From the NCBI GenBank assembly GCA_007858575.1, contig CP042279.1, forward strand, positions 620,001-684,000: a stretch of 64,000 nucleotides of DNA, read 5' to 3'. Made by a program: the position numbers and the translations under genes. The stretch is from Streptomyces sp. WAC08241. Lineage in GTDB: Bacteria; Actinomycetota; Actinomycetes; Streptomycetales; Streptomycetaceae. Under the pieces are notes generated by a model. The model did not search any database and was not told the DNA's origin. It worked only from the letters and a program-made list of their open reading frames with translations. This document shows, piece after piece, positions 9,072 to 18,116 of the stretch; positions within the stretch are counted from its first letter, which is position 1; every line of letters starts with the position of its first letter.

Positions 9072-10236
9072 AGCGCTCGAGCACCTTCCGCATCCGGTCC
9101 ATGGCGCCGGCGAACACCTCGGGCTCGCGGGCCAGGGCCAGCCGGACGTACCGCTCGCCCTTCTCCTTGCTGTTCCAGTAGAAGAAGGTGCCCGGCAGGA
9201 CGTACACCTCCTCGTCGAAGAGGACGGCCTGGAGACGGGTGGCGGTCAGCTCCTCGGAGGTGATCCGGAACCAGGCGACGCTGGTGCCGACGACCGGCTC
9301 CTGGAACTCCAGGATCGTGCCGTCGAGGGCGGCGCGGGCGGCCGCGGCGTTGGTGGTGATGATGTCGCGGACGGAGGCGAAGCCGTCGGCGATGGAGTCC
9401 TCGACGTACTGCGTGACCATGTTGAGCACGAAGGGCGAGACGTTCAGGAGGACGCTGGTGTGGAGGTTGTAGACCTCCTCCTGGATGTTCCGGCTGGCGG
9501 TGATCATGGCGCACTTGGCGTCCTGGATCGGCCAGGTCTTCCCGGTGTCCTCCATGACCATGTACGTGACGCCGGACTCCTCCAGGAGTTCGTAGACGTC
9601 CACCCGGCCGATGCCCTCGTCGCACAGCGCGAAGGAGGCGAAGCAGAAGTCCATCACCAGGACCTTGTCGTGGTCCACGCAGTAGCGGACGACCTCGCGG
9701 AAGCCCTCCAGCTTCTCGGCGAGCAGGGTGAAGCCGGTGGGGTTGTTCGGGTCGACGAGGTAGATGGCGTCCGCGTCGATCGCCTCGGCCAGCCGGTCGT
9801 AGATGGCGTCCTTGTCGTGCAGCACCGACTCGTCCACGGGGCCGAGCGGCACCTGCATGTTGCGCAGCAGGTCCACGAGGTTGTCGAAGCAGGGCTCGAC
9901 CAACTGGACGGACATGCCGCGCTGCTTGAGGAACATGCCGGCGACCATGGTCGAGACGCTGGCGGAGTACGACAGGAGCGTGCGGTCCATGGCGGGCGGT
10001 CGGCTGCCGGTGCAGCCGGAAGAACGCGTCCAGAACCGGCGCTCGAAGTGGGCCTGCTGCTTCGACTCGGACTCGTGCCACAGCTCGGGGAGCCGCGAGA
10101 CGATCCGCTCCTGGGAGGCGGACTGACGCTGGTGGGTGTGCGCGTCGGCCAGGTTGAACCGGGTCTTCAGGGCTTCGATCTCGTGCTGGGTGAGGTCGAC
10201 GAACGTGCTGACGTCTGCCTTGTCGGTCAACGACAT
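9061..10236 (-). CDS. rohP: PLP-dependent L-arginine oxidase/hydroxylase, RohP/MppP-like (two compensating frame changes)
   Basis: Fold-type I PLP enzyme of about 391 residues; ATG 10236 follows a GGAG ribosome-binding site. The N-terminal region [20 protein letters not shown] and [13 protein letters not shown] closely resembles what I remember of MppP, the arginine hydroxylase of the enduracididine pathway. So do [20 protein letters not shown] and the PLP lysine (about 233) in MEDTGKTWP. RohP, its azomycin homologue, oxidises L-arginine with O2 to 4-hydroxy-2-ketoarginine. A stretch near 10000-10045 is read out of frame and back. First gene of the operon. An ordinary aminotransferase is the alternative, but the motif set and the operon argue against it. 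Confidence 0.82.
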   Translation of the reverse strand: MSLTDKADVSTFVDLTQHEIEALKTRFNLADAHTHQRQSASQERIVSRLPELWHESESKQQAHFERRFWTRSSGCTGSRPPAMDRTLLSYSASVSTMVAGMFLKQRGMSVQLVEPCFDNLVDLLRNMQVPLGPVDESVLHDKDAIYDRLAEAIDADAIYLVDPNNPTGFTLLAEKLEGFREVVRYCVDHDKVLVMDFCFASFALCDEGIGRVDVYELLEESGVTYMVMEDTGKTWPIQDAKCAMITASRNIQEEVYNLHTSVLLNVSPFVLNMVTQYVEDSIADGFASVRDIITTNAAAARAALDGTILEFQEPVVGTSVAWFRITSEELTATRLQAVLFDEEVYVLPGTFFYWNSKEKGERYVRLALAREPEVFAGAMDRMRKVLERYAA

Positions 10237-10482
10237 GAAGGACTCCCGCTGTCGATGCGAATCTGCGTCCGGAATTCCGGCGGCGGGGACGACTGTAGGA
10301 GCTTCGAGCGCCCTTGCGAATAACGGGCGGGTCACGCAATTAATAATCACCGCGATGTTATGAACGCGAAAAAGGTACGACGGCCAGGCATTCCTCCCAG
10401 AGGAACGCCTGGCCGTCGCACCCGATGTGCGGTCGGTTATGGAAAAGAATTCAACTATGCGAGGGGCGGTATTCGGCGGACG
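10237..10482. other. intergenic region: upstream region of the roh-like operon
   Basis: The part next to the rohP-like start is relatively AT-rich for this genome (10338-10375, including AATTAATAATCA) and is where a minus-strand promoter would lie. I see no convincing -35/-10 pair or repeated operator. A GGAATTCC palindrome is at 10270-10277. The distal part holds the terminator at 10378-10418. Confidence 0.4.
10368..10418 (-). terminator. strong rho-independent terminator after the DsbA-like gene
   Basis: Arms CGACGGCCAGGCATTCCT (10378-10395) and AGGAACGCCTGGCCGTCG (10401-10418) pair over 18 bp with one mismatch and a 5-nt loop. On the minus strand the hairpin is followed by TACC and a run of five T (10370-10374). 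It insulates the roh-like operon from the genes upstream of it. Confidence 0.85.
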
Positions 10483-11181
10483 CTATTCGGTGGCGGCCTG
10501 GAGCAGGATGTCCTCGTATACCTTCGGGTCGTCGGAGGCGATCACCGGCCAGCCGATGCCGTACGCGCCCTCCCAGCCCACGTCGATGCCGGGGTTGGCG
10601 TGGTCGGAGCCGTCGGACAGGAACAGGTGGGGCTGCAGTCGACCCGGTCGGTCCGGGAGAGCGCGGCCTGGTCCGCGAGGTCCCGGCGGGCCCGCCCGTC
10701 GTCCAGCGCCTCGGCGAGCGCGTCGACGTCCACCGCGCCGGTGTCCGCGGCCACGTCCAGGATCACCTTGCGGTGGCTGATGCACCGCGACTCGGCCCAG
10801 AAGGCCCGGCGCAGCCCCAGGTCGAGCTGCTCCGACGCGCGCAGGCCCTGCTCCTTCGCGGCGAGGACCGCCTCCAGGGCGGGCAGCGTCGTCGAGGGGT
10901 ACAGCCAGTCCTTGGCCTGCCAGAGCTGCCAGCCGGCGGCCGGCTCCAGGCTGGCCATCCGGGCGACCTCGCTGTCCGTGCCGGGGCGCGGGCTCGGGGC
11001 GTCGTTCAGCAGCTCCAGCGGGAAGGCGCGCAGGTCGAAGGAGACCTGCTCCTCCAGGCCGAGGCGGGCCCGGGTGGTGTGCAGCCGGTGGACGGCGATG
11101 TGCGCGAAGGAACACCAGATGTCGGAGAAGACGGTGACCACCCGCGCGGCGGGTCGGGTCGGTGAGGACGGAGTCGGACAT
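10483..11181 (-). CDS. DsbA-family thioredoxin-fold oxidoreductase (FrnE/HCCA-isomerase type; frameshifted)
   Basis: About 232 residues, ATG 11181. The first strand-turn VTVFSDIWCSFAHIAVHRL gives a single active-site-like Cys (WCSF) in place of the CxxC of true thiol oxidases. WQAKDWLYPSTTLPALEA and LFLSDGSDHANPGIDV follow, then a GWPVIASDDPKVYEDIL end, as in the FrnE-like group. Frame changes near 11150 and 10645. The substrate cannot be told. It lies 36 bp after the metallo-hydrolase gene and is probably cotranscribed with it; a strong terminator follows. Confidence 0.75.
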   Translation of the reverse strand: MSDSVLTDPTRRAGGHRLLRHLVFLRAHRRPPAAHHPGPPRPGGAGLLRPARLPAGAAERRPEPAPRHGQRGRPDGQPGAGRRLAALAGQGLAVPLDDAARPGGGPRREGAGPARVGAARPGAAPGLLGRVAVHQPPQGDPGRGRGHRRGGRRRARRGAGRRAGPPGPRGPGRALPDRPGRLQPHLFLSDGSDHANPGIDVGWEGAYGIGWPVIASDDPKVYEDILLQAATE

Positions 11182-11217
11182 GGTTCTCCTCGGTTCGTGT
11201 GCGGGCGGAGCGGGGGC

Positions 11218-12016
11218 TCAGCCGGAGGGGGACTCGTGGGCGTCGAGCGCCGCCTCGAGGTCGAGGTCGGCGCCGGGCAGCCAGGCGGGCAGGGAGGGAT
11301 GCGGGCCATGGCGTCGAAGAGCCGGGGCACGGCGTCCTCGCGCACGGTCGGCCCGTGCGCGCTCAGCAGGCGCGCGGGCCGCAGGGCGGCGAGCTCGCGC
11401 ACCGGGCGGAGGAACTTCGCCTCGTCGACCAGGGCGGTCCAGGGGCTATCGCCCGGTTCAGGACCTCGAAGCCGTGGAAGAACTCCTCCTCGGCCAGCTC
11501 GGCGAAGTCCTGGGTTATCTCCTCCACGACGGTGCCGAAACTGTCGGAGCTGTAGAGGGTGCCGTCGGAGTGGTCGAACACGGCGAGGGTTCCGGGTGAA
11601 TCGAACGTGGGCGGCCGGTGAAAACTCAGCTCGCGGTCGCCTATTTTCGTCCGGCTTCCCGGGTTCGCGGTCACCAGGCGGTCCTGCGGAATGCCGAACT
11701 CCTCGGACATGCGGGTCACCGATATCGCGTTGGCGAGCACCCTGGCGTTCGGCGCGTCCTCCAGGAGGCGGGCGAGGGCGCCGGTGTGGTCGCGGTCGTC
11801 GTGGGTGACGACGATCCAGCGCAGCTCGGCGGGGTCGATCAGCGACCGGAGGGAGTCCAGGAAGCCCTCCCGGTCGACGGGCATGCCGGTGTCCACCAGG
11901 ACGGGCTGTCCGGACCGTACGAGGAAGGCGTTCACCGGCTGGTCGCCGAGGCCGGGGATGGGCAGCGCCGAGGGGAGGACGTGGATGTCCGGCCCGGCGG
12001 TGTAGGACGCTTTCAT
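11218..12016 (-). CDS. metallo-beta-lactamase-fold hydrolase (frameshifted)
   Basis: About 266 residues. ATG 12016 gives MKASYTAGPDIHVLPS. Zinc motif THDDRDHTGAL (H-x-D-x-D-H variant), followed by LVDTGMPVDREG earlier and SSDSFGTVVEE, where the Asp fits the bridging ligand. SAHGPTVRED carries the last His. Frame changes near 11450 and 11300 lead to a C-terminus ending HESPSG. The HDDRDH form differs from HxHxDH in having Asp for the second His, seen in some flavodiiron-related members. Function unknown. Confidence 0.75.
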
Positions 12017-12148
12017 GACGCACCTTTCGTGACGCACCTCATGGCGCGCCGGGTGCGGGCGCGCCTCCTGCGGCGCGCCTTCCGCGACGCGCCGGACGGG
12101 TCGGACGGGCCGGAGCCCCGGGCGGGGCCCCGGGGCTCCGGCCCGGGA

Positions 12149-13082
12149 TCAGACGAGCTGGATGGTCAGGGAGCCGGCGATCAGCAGGGCGAGGCCCAGG
12201 GCGCGCGGCTTGGTGAGGAGCGCTGCGGCAGCTTGAACAGGCCCTTGTGGTCGATGAGGGCGGAGGTGAGCTGCTGGCCCGTCACGGTGAGGGCGATGGT
12301 CACCGCCGCGCCGATGGACGGGATGAGCAGGAAGGTGCCGGTGACGTAGGCGGCGGCGCAGGCGCCACCGAGCCAGCCCCACCAGGGCATCTTCTTCAGC
12401 GGGGCGATCTTGGGCTTCGGGGTGCGCCGCGTCGCGTAGAGCACGAGCAGGACGACGGCGATGGTGAAGGTCGCCACGGCGAAGCTGATCACCGCGACGG
12501 TGATGGGCTCCTTGAGCTGGGCGCGCAGTTGGGCGTTGACCGCGCCCTGGATCGGCAGCACGCCGCCGGCCACGACGCCGAGGGCGAGCCAGCCGGCGCG
12601 GCCGGCGCTCGACATCTTGGGCGCGCCGGCGGGGCCGCCGCCTTCATGCCCCGGATGATCACGACGATGCCCGCGAGGACCGCCACGGCGCCCAGGACGA
12701 TGCCGGCGCTGAGCTCCTTCCGCTCCAGGCCGAGGAGGCCGAAGAGGTCGAGCGCGAGCGAGGCGAACATCTGGCCGGTGACGAAGAGCCCCACGGCGGC
12801 GAGGGCGCCGAGCCGGGGAAGAGCAGGATGCCGCTGGTGATGTAGAGCGGGCTGGCGAGCCCCCGAGCAGTTGCCAGGGCTCGACGTCGGGCAGCTTGCC
12901 GAGCGCGCCGAGCGCGCCGGCCGCCACGGCGAGGACGACGAGCAGGCCGGTGGCGACGCCGAGCTGGATGGTCGAGGCGCCGTAGGGGTGCCGACGGCCG
13001 AGTTGAGCTGGAGGTTCACCGAGGCCTGGACGGCCAGGAGGCAGCCGACCAGCAGGGCCGCGGCGAGGAGCGCGGTGTGCAT
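12149..13082 (-). CDS. YdcZ/DUF606-type drug/metabolite transporter with two repeats (frameshifted)
   Basis: Integral membrane protein of about 310 residues and ten helices, two copies of the five-helix DUF606 unit. The halves begin LLAVQASVNLQLNSAVGTP and PIQGAVNAQLRAQLKEP, sharing the Q-x-x-x-N-x-x-L signature. The join is a Lys/Pro-containing loop (RRTPKPKIAPLKKMPWW lies inside the second half). Frame changes near 12990, 12850, 12640 and 12220. A divergent TetR gene starts 130 bp away with two shared operators, so the transporter is probably repressed by it. Substrate unknown. Confidence 0.8.
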
Positions 13083-13112
13083 GGGATCTCCCTGGGGCGG
13101 GATGGCGAGCGG

Positions 13113-13176
13113 TAAGTGGACACTGAGTCCGTTTAGCATGCCACTCGACACAGCAAGCGGACAAGGTGTCCACTTA
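13113..13176. promoter_or_regulatory. two inverted copies of a 20-bp operator between transporter and TetR genes
   Basis: Site 1 reads AAGTGGACACTGAGTCCGTT from 13114. Site 2, on the other strand ending at 13175, reads AAGTGGACACCTTGTCCGCT. They match at 16 of 20 positions, and each has an internal GGAC/GTCC palindrome. The outer 11-bp arms (TAAGTGGACAC/GTGTCCACTTA) are perfect. Placed between the divergent starts 13082 and 13213, they should bind the TetR protein encoded at 13213. Confidence 0.75.
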
Positions 13177-13212
13177 TCTTGGGGAGAACTTGAGGGAAGT
13201 AGGGTCGGGCCC

Positions 13213-13876
13213 ATGAGCGACGACGAGCAGCGGGGCGGCGGAGCCGACGCCGTGCACCGGGTCGACGGTCTCCTCGGCGACCTCCAGGCCGCGGACGAAC
13301 GGCCGGTCGCCCCGCGCAGACGCGCGGACGCCGAACGGAACCGCGCCCAGATCCTGACCGCGGCCGAGCGGCTCTTCGCCGAGCAGGACCCCCGGACGGT
13401 CACCATGGACCGGATCGCCAAGGCCGCCGGGTGGGCCGCGCCACGCTGTACCGGAGCTTCCCCGATCCGCCCTCGGTCGCCGTGGCGCTGCTCGACGAGC
13501 ACGAACGCCGGCTCCAGGGCAGCTCATCTACGGGCCCCCGCCGCTCGGGCCCGGCGCGCCGGCGGGGAGCGGCTCGCGGCGTTCTACCTGGCGATGCTGG
13601 ACCTCCTCGAACGGCACCTGCCGCTGGCCCTGGGGGCGGAGACGGGGCGGCGCGCTTCCGGACGGGCGCGTACGGCTTCTGGCGCGTCCACGTCCGGACG
13701 CTCCTCGTCGACCACGGGGTCGAGGACCCCGACCCGCTGATCGACATCGCGCTCAGCCCGCTGTCACCGGAGCTCTTCCGGTTCCAGCGGCACGAGTTGG
13801 GCCTGTCGGCCGAGCGCGTCGGCCGCTCGCTGACGGCCTTCGCCCGCCAACTGCTGCGGTCGGGGACGGGCGCTGA
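13213..13876 (+). CDS. TetR-family regulator, divergent to the YdcZ transporter (frameshifted)
   Basis: About 221 residues from ATG 13213. The TetR DNA-binding domain starts around residue 40: RNRAQILTAAERLFAEQ, then MDRIAKAAGVGRATLYRSFP after a -1 shift near 13430. The C-terminal ligand domain includes FYLAMLDLLERHLPLAL and FRFQRHELGLSAERVG. A further -1 shift gives a TGA at 13874-13876; without it the frame would run to 14243 through Arg/Pro-rich sequence that looks non-coding. Probably represses the adjacent transporter and itself through the paired operators. Confidence 0.75.
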
Positions 13877-14094
13877 CGGTCCCTCGGGCGGGGACGCCGG
13901 GGCGGAGCTCGGGGGAGCGCGGACTGCTCGCGGGATGCGCGAACCTCTCGCAGGGAGGGTGGACTTCTCGAAGGGAGCGTGGACTTCTCGAAGGGGGCGG
14001 GACCCGGGGCCGGGTGGCACCGACGGGGGCTCGGCCCGTCGATGCCCTCGGCCCGGTGCCGCTCGGGCTGCCGGTGTCCTCGGTCCGGTGCCGC

Positions 14095-15132
14095 TCAGGC
14101 CGGCGTGGGCCGTGAGGTGTGCGGGGCGGCGGGACGCGGGCGTGCGGGGCCGGCCGGGGCGGGGGCGTGGGGCCCGGCGTCGGACGGGGCGCCTGCCCCG
14201 GGGCGTGCGGACCCGGCGCGGCGGTGCGCGGGGCCGGGGATGAAGGCCCGGGACGGCGGCGGTGCGCGGGGGCTGGGGGCGCGGACCCGGCGTCGGCGTG
14301 GCGGTGCGCGGGGGCTGGGTGCGCGGGCCCTGGGGAAGGGGGCCCTGCGGGCGGGGAGCGGGGGTCGGGGCGGGGCCGTACGACGTCTGCCCCGGCGCGA
14401 GGGGTGCCGGGGTCGAGGTCGGCCGGGCTTCCGCGGGGTGACCGCGGGACCCTGCGGCGGCTGGGCGGCCGGGTGGACGAGGCCGGGCAGGATCAACTCC
14501 CAGATGCGGCGGAGCCGTTCCTCGGCGGAGCCGTGCAGGGCGCCGCTCTCGGGAACGCACGGACCCTGCGGCCCGCCGTCGCCGAGGAGCCGGAGCGCGT
14601 CGGCCGGGGACACGGGCAGCGCATCTCCAGCTCGACCCCGGTGACCACGTAGCCGATCAGCGTCGCGACCACCGTCGCGTCCACACCGGGACGCAGGGCC
14701 TTCTCCGCCACCGCGTACCGCGCCAGCTGGCTCACCTCGCGGCGCCAGGGCAGTCGCGCGAGGAGGCGGGATCCGTCGGCTGGAGCTCGCGGGCCAGGCG
14801 CTCGCCGGCCCGGGCCACGGGGTCGGTCTCGAAGAGCCGGATGAGGGCGTGGGTGGTGATCACCAGCTTGTCGACCGCCGTGCCGCCCACCCCTCGGCCG
14901 ATAAGCAGGCCGACTCGACGGTGATGCCGGTGACCGCGCGGGCCCGGGCGCGCACCGCGACCGCCAGGTCCGCCTTCGTCGCGAAGTGGAAGACCAGGGC
15001 TCCCGTCGTCACGCGGGCGTCCCCGGCGATTCTCGCCAGGGACGCCCGCTCGTATCCCCATCTGTCGAACACCCGAGCGGCGGCCGACAGGATCTCCTGT
15101 CTCGTCCGCTCTGCCCGTTGCTGAATCGCCAT
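14095..15132 (-). CDS. gamma-butyrolactone-receptor-like TetR regulator (ScbR/ArpA group; frameshifted, long tail)
   Basis: ATG 15132 gives MAIQQRAERTRQEILSAAA, then VFDRWGYERASLARIA and TTGALVFHFATKADLA. This is the DNA-binding domain seen in ScbR/ArpA-type butyrolactone receptors. The ligand half (KLVITTHALIRLFETDP, VVATLIGYVVTGVE, RIWELILPGL) ends near 14460, about 224 residues, the usual size. No stop exists in any minus-strand frame from there to 14097, so a Pro/Arg-rich tail of about 120 residues is predicted unless a stop was lost to a base error. No AfsA-type synthase is present, so an orphan or pseudo-receptor is likely. Shifts near 14880, 14740 and 14610. Confidence 0.75.
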
Positions 15133-15364
15133 CGGCTCCCCCGTCGGCTTGGTGGTGCAGAAGGTGTCGGAGTGCTGTGTCGGAGTGCTGTGTCCGGGCA
15201 CGTGCCCGTGGCCGACTCGAAACTATCCGGCCGGACGGTGGCGAAACGTCGCCCACCGTACGTACGGCCGGAATCGGGGGTTGACGGAAGTGTTCCTCCC
15301 AGGTCGCGGACGTACGACCCGCGTCGGACGCCCACGAAGTGACCGGAACCGGTAACCCGGACCG

Positions 15365-16274
15365 TCAGGTGGATTCGGCCGTTCCGGTAGCGGCGGAACG
15401 TCGCGGCCGGGAACGGGAGACGGCCACGCCCGCGAGGCACAGCGCACCCCCGGCGAGGGTGAGCGGCCCGGGCAGTTCGCCCAGGAACGCCCACGCGAGC
15501 AGCACCACGAGCGCGGGCACGGCGTACGTCGTCGCGCCCATCCGCCCGGCGGTCGTACGGGCCAGGGCGTAGGCCCAGGTCGTGAACGCCAGCGCGGTCG
15601 GGAACACTCCGAGGTAGACCATGTTCAGGGTCGCCGACAGCGGTGCCCGCCCCACCTCCCCGGCCAACTGCCCGGCGAACGGCAGGCACGCCACCGCCCC
15701 CACCAGGCACCCGAACGCCGTCACCTGGAGGGCGCTGCCGTGCGCGAGCGCCGGCTTCTGGGCGACGACCCCGCCCGCGTACGCCACCGCGGCGAGCAGG
15801 CAGAGCGCGACCCCCAGCACCGAGGCGTGCCCGCCGGAGGAGTCCCGGGACATCGAGAGGCCGACGGTCACCGCGCCCGCGAACGACACGGCCATGCCCG
15901 CGAGCAGCCGGGGCGGCAGGGACTCCCCGAGGAACCGCGCGCCGAGCAGGGCGATCAGGATCGGGCCGATGTTCACCACCATCGCGGCCGTGCCCGCGTC
16001 GACCTCCTGCTCGCCCCAGTTGAGCACCACCATGTACACCCCGAACCAGAGCAGGCCCGAGACCGCGATCCCCGGCCATGCGGCCCGGGCGGCAGCCCTC
16101 GCGCCGCACCAGGAGGACGGCGCCGAGGATCAGGGCCCCGGAGAGGAGCCGTCCGAGCGCGAGCGCGCCGGGGAGTAGGCGGCACCCGCGCTGCGGATGG
16201 AGACGAAGGCGGAGGCCCACAGGACGACGGTGACACCGGCCGCGACGAGCGCGAGCCGGGGATGACTTCTGCAT
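15365..16274 (-). CDS. EamA-family (DMT) transporter (frameshifted N-terminus)
   Basis: About 303 residues, ten helices in two EamA repeats. From ATG 16274 the N-terminus MQKSSPA is followed, across frame changes, by YSPGALALGRLLSGALIL. The region from 16039 to 15365 is in one open frame, with GTAAMVVNIGPILIALLGA and, in the second repeat, GATTYAVPALVVLLAWAFLG. The A-x-x-x-x-N-x-x-P-I pattern at the end of each repeat is typical. Exporter of an unknown small molecule. Lies 232 bp upstream of the butyrolactone-receptor-like gene on the same strand. Confidence 0.8.
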
Positions 16275-16318
16275 GCCCCGACGGTAGGCGGCGGACCCTT
16301 CGGCGCTCACCGCAATAT

Positions 16319-16400
16319 CTCCGGGACCGGGACCGGGACCGGGACCGAGACCGGGATCGCGCCCGGGACCGCGACCGAGACCGCGCCCGGGAGCCCGAGA
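16319..16400. repeat. degenerate hexanucleotide repeat (GGGACC)
   Basis: Between the EamA start and the binding-protein stop the sequence is a run of about 13 hexamers, the first five perfect (CCGGGA/CCGGGA), the later ones varied (CCGAGA, CCGCGA, TCGCGC). It encodes nothing supported. Possibly slippage-generated; it may hold the 3' end of the minus-strand lipoprotein transcript. Confidence 0.7.
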
Positions 16401-16417
16401 GGACGGCTCCGCGCCGT

Positions 16418-17968
16418 CTACCGCTGTCGGCCCAGCTCCCACAGCCGCCACACGCCGCTGTCGTCCGCGACGAGATAATGGCCCCCGGTGACCGCCGGGC
16501 GGGTCACCACGTAGGTCTTCTTCTGCCACAGGGGCACCAGCGGAACGTCCTTCGCCACCACCCGCTGGATCGCCCGGAACGACTCGACGCTCCTGTCGCG
16601 GTCGACGAACCGCTGCGTCGCCTCGATGGAGCGGTCGATCTCGGCCGACGCGTAGCCGTTGTGAAGGGTGTTGCCGCTCCCCACCAGCGGCTGGACGAAG
16701 GTGTCCGGGTCGGGGAAGTCGGGACTCCACTGCAGGACGTAGGCGTCGAACTCACCGCTCTTGTAGCGTTCCTGGTACCTCACCCAGTCGGGCTCCTCGA
16801 CCAGTTCGACCTGGAACAGGCCCTTCCGCTCCAGTTGCGCCTTCAACGCGCGCGCCTCGACGGCGGCGCTGCCGACCTGGTGGCCCAGCGTGACGCGCAC
16901 CGGGTGGACACGCCGGCGTCGCGCAGCCGCCGCGCCGCCCACTCCGGGTCCGACTCGGGGTAGACGTCGTAGAATCCGTGCCGTGCCCGGGGACGCCCCG
17001 GGGCACGAGGGAGTAGAGCGGCGACACGGTGTCCTTGAAGACGGCCTCCGCCAGCCGCCCCCGGTCGACGAGCGCGGCGACGGCTCCGCGGGCCGCGACC
17101 CGGCCCAGCGGGCGGTGCGCCGGGCGCGTGTTCAGGACGAGGTAGCGGCCCACCGTGCTCTCCCCGACGGAGAGGCGCGCGTCCGGGTCCCCGCCGTTCT
17201 CGAGGGAGGCGAGCGTCGCGGAGGTGAGCCCGGCGTGGGCGACGTCGATCTCCCTCGCGTTCCAGGCCTTCTCCACCTCCTGGGAGGTCGGGTAGTAGCG
17301 GATCTCGACCGGCTTGCCCTCCTTGGCGACGGCCCCTTGTACGCGGGGTTCGGGACGAGGCCCACCCGGACGCCCTTCTCGTACGAGGTGAGGAGGTACG
17401 GCCCCGACCCCGGGAAGGTCCGCCGTGTCCGGAGCCCGTCCCGGGGAACTCGGCCGGATCGACGATCGATCCGGCGGGTGTGGCGATCTTGGAGGGCCAG
17501 GTGGCGTCCGCCGTCGCGAGGTGGAAGGTCACGAAGGGACCGTTCGCCTCCACGGAACGGAGGTTCGCGAACAGCGGCGCCGGCCCGAGGGGGTCCCGGA
17601 TCTCCAGGACGCGGTCGAACGAGTGCTTCACGGCCGCGGCGGTGACCGGATGCCCGTTGGAGAACGTGAGGTCGTCGCGCACCTTGCACCGGTAGGTGGT
17701 CAAGAGCCCGGTGAACCCGCACGATTCGGCCGCGTCGGGCCGGGGCACGGTCGCCCCGGGGTCGAAGGTGAGCAGGCTCTGGTAGATGTTGCTGTACAGC
17801 GCCCAGGACCCGCTGTCGTACCTCCGGCGGGGTCGAGGTGGTGAGGCTGTTCGCCGTCCCGACGACGAGGGGCTCTTCCGCCGCGGTCGTCAGCGGCAGC
17901 AGCCGGTAACCGCAGGCCGCCAGTAACACGCAGGCTCCCGCCGCGATGCCGAGGCTTCTGCGCTTCAT
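16418..17968 (-). CDS. ABC transporter substrate-binding lipoprotein, peptide/nickel (SBP family 5) type (frameshifted)
   Basis: About 516 residues, ATG 17968. The signal MKRRSLGIAAGACVLLAACG ends in a lipobox LAAC, so the mature protein is anchored to the outer face of the membrane. Family 5 landmarks are DDLTFSNGHPVTAAAVKHSF near the N-terminal third, SGPYLLTSYEKGV and NPAYKG, and a C-terminal ERYKSGEFDAYVLQWSPDFP followed by NTLHNGYASAEIDRSI. Four to six -1 frame changes. No permease or ATPase genes are beside it, so it is an orphan binding protein, common in Streptomyces. Ligand probably a peptide; uncertain. Confidence 0.85.
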
Positions 17969-18116
17969 GTGGTCGTCTTCCTTCTGCGTGGGGGATGAGG
18001 CCGTGTGGGGAGTGGGGCGGCCGGCGCGACACCGGACAGCCCCGGCGGAGGGAAGCCGCCGGGGCTGTCGGGCATCAGGGGATCAGGGGGAAGGGCCGGC
18101 CGGTGCGGGGCCCGGG

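Noticed and set aside
13877..14243. Plus-strand continuation of the TetR gene to 14243
   Set aside because: The sequence becomes Arg/Gly/Pro-rich with no domain, and a -1 correction gives a stop at 13876 at normal TetR length.
15133..15364. Butyrolactone-receptor operator upstream of the receptor-like gene
   Set aside because: Several GC palindromes (CCGGCCGG, CGTACGTACG) occur, but none fits the AT-flanked receptor consensus I know; too weak to annotate.
16319..16400. Hexamer repeat as an attachment site or origin
   Set aside because: Simple low-complexity GGGACC run, no flanking integrase, no DnaA boxes.
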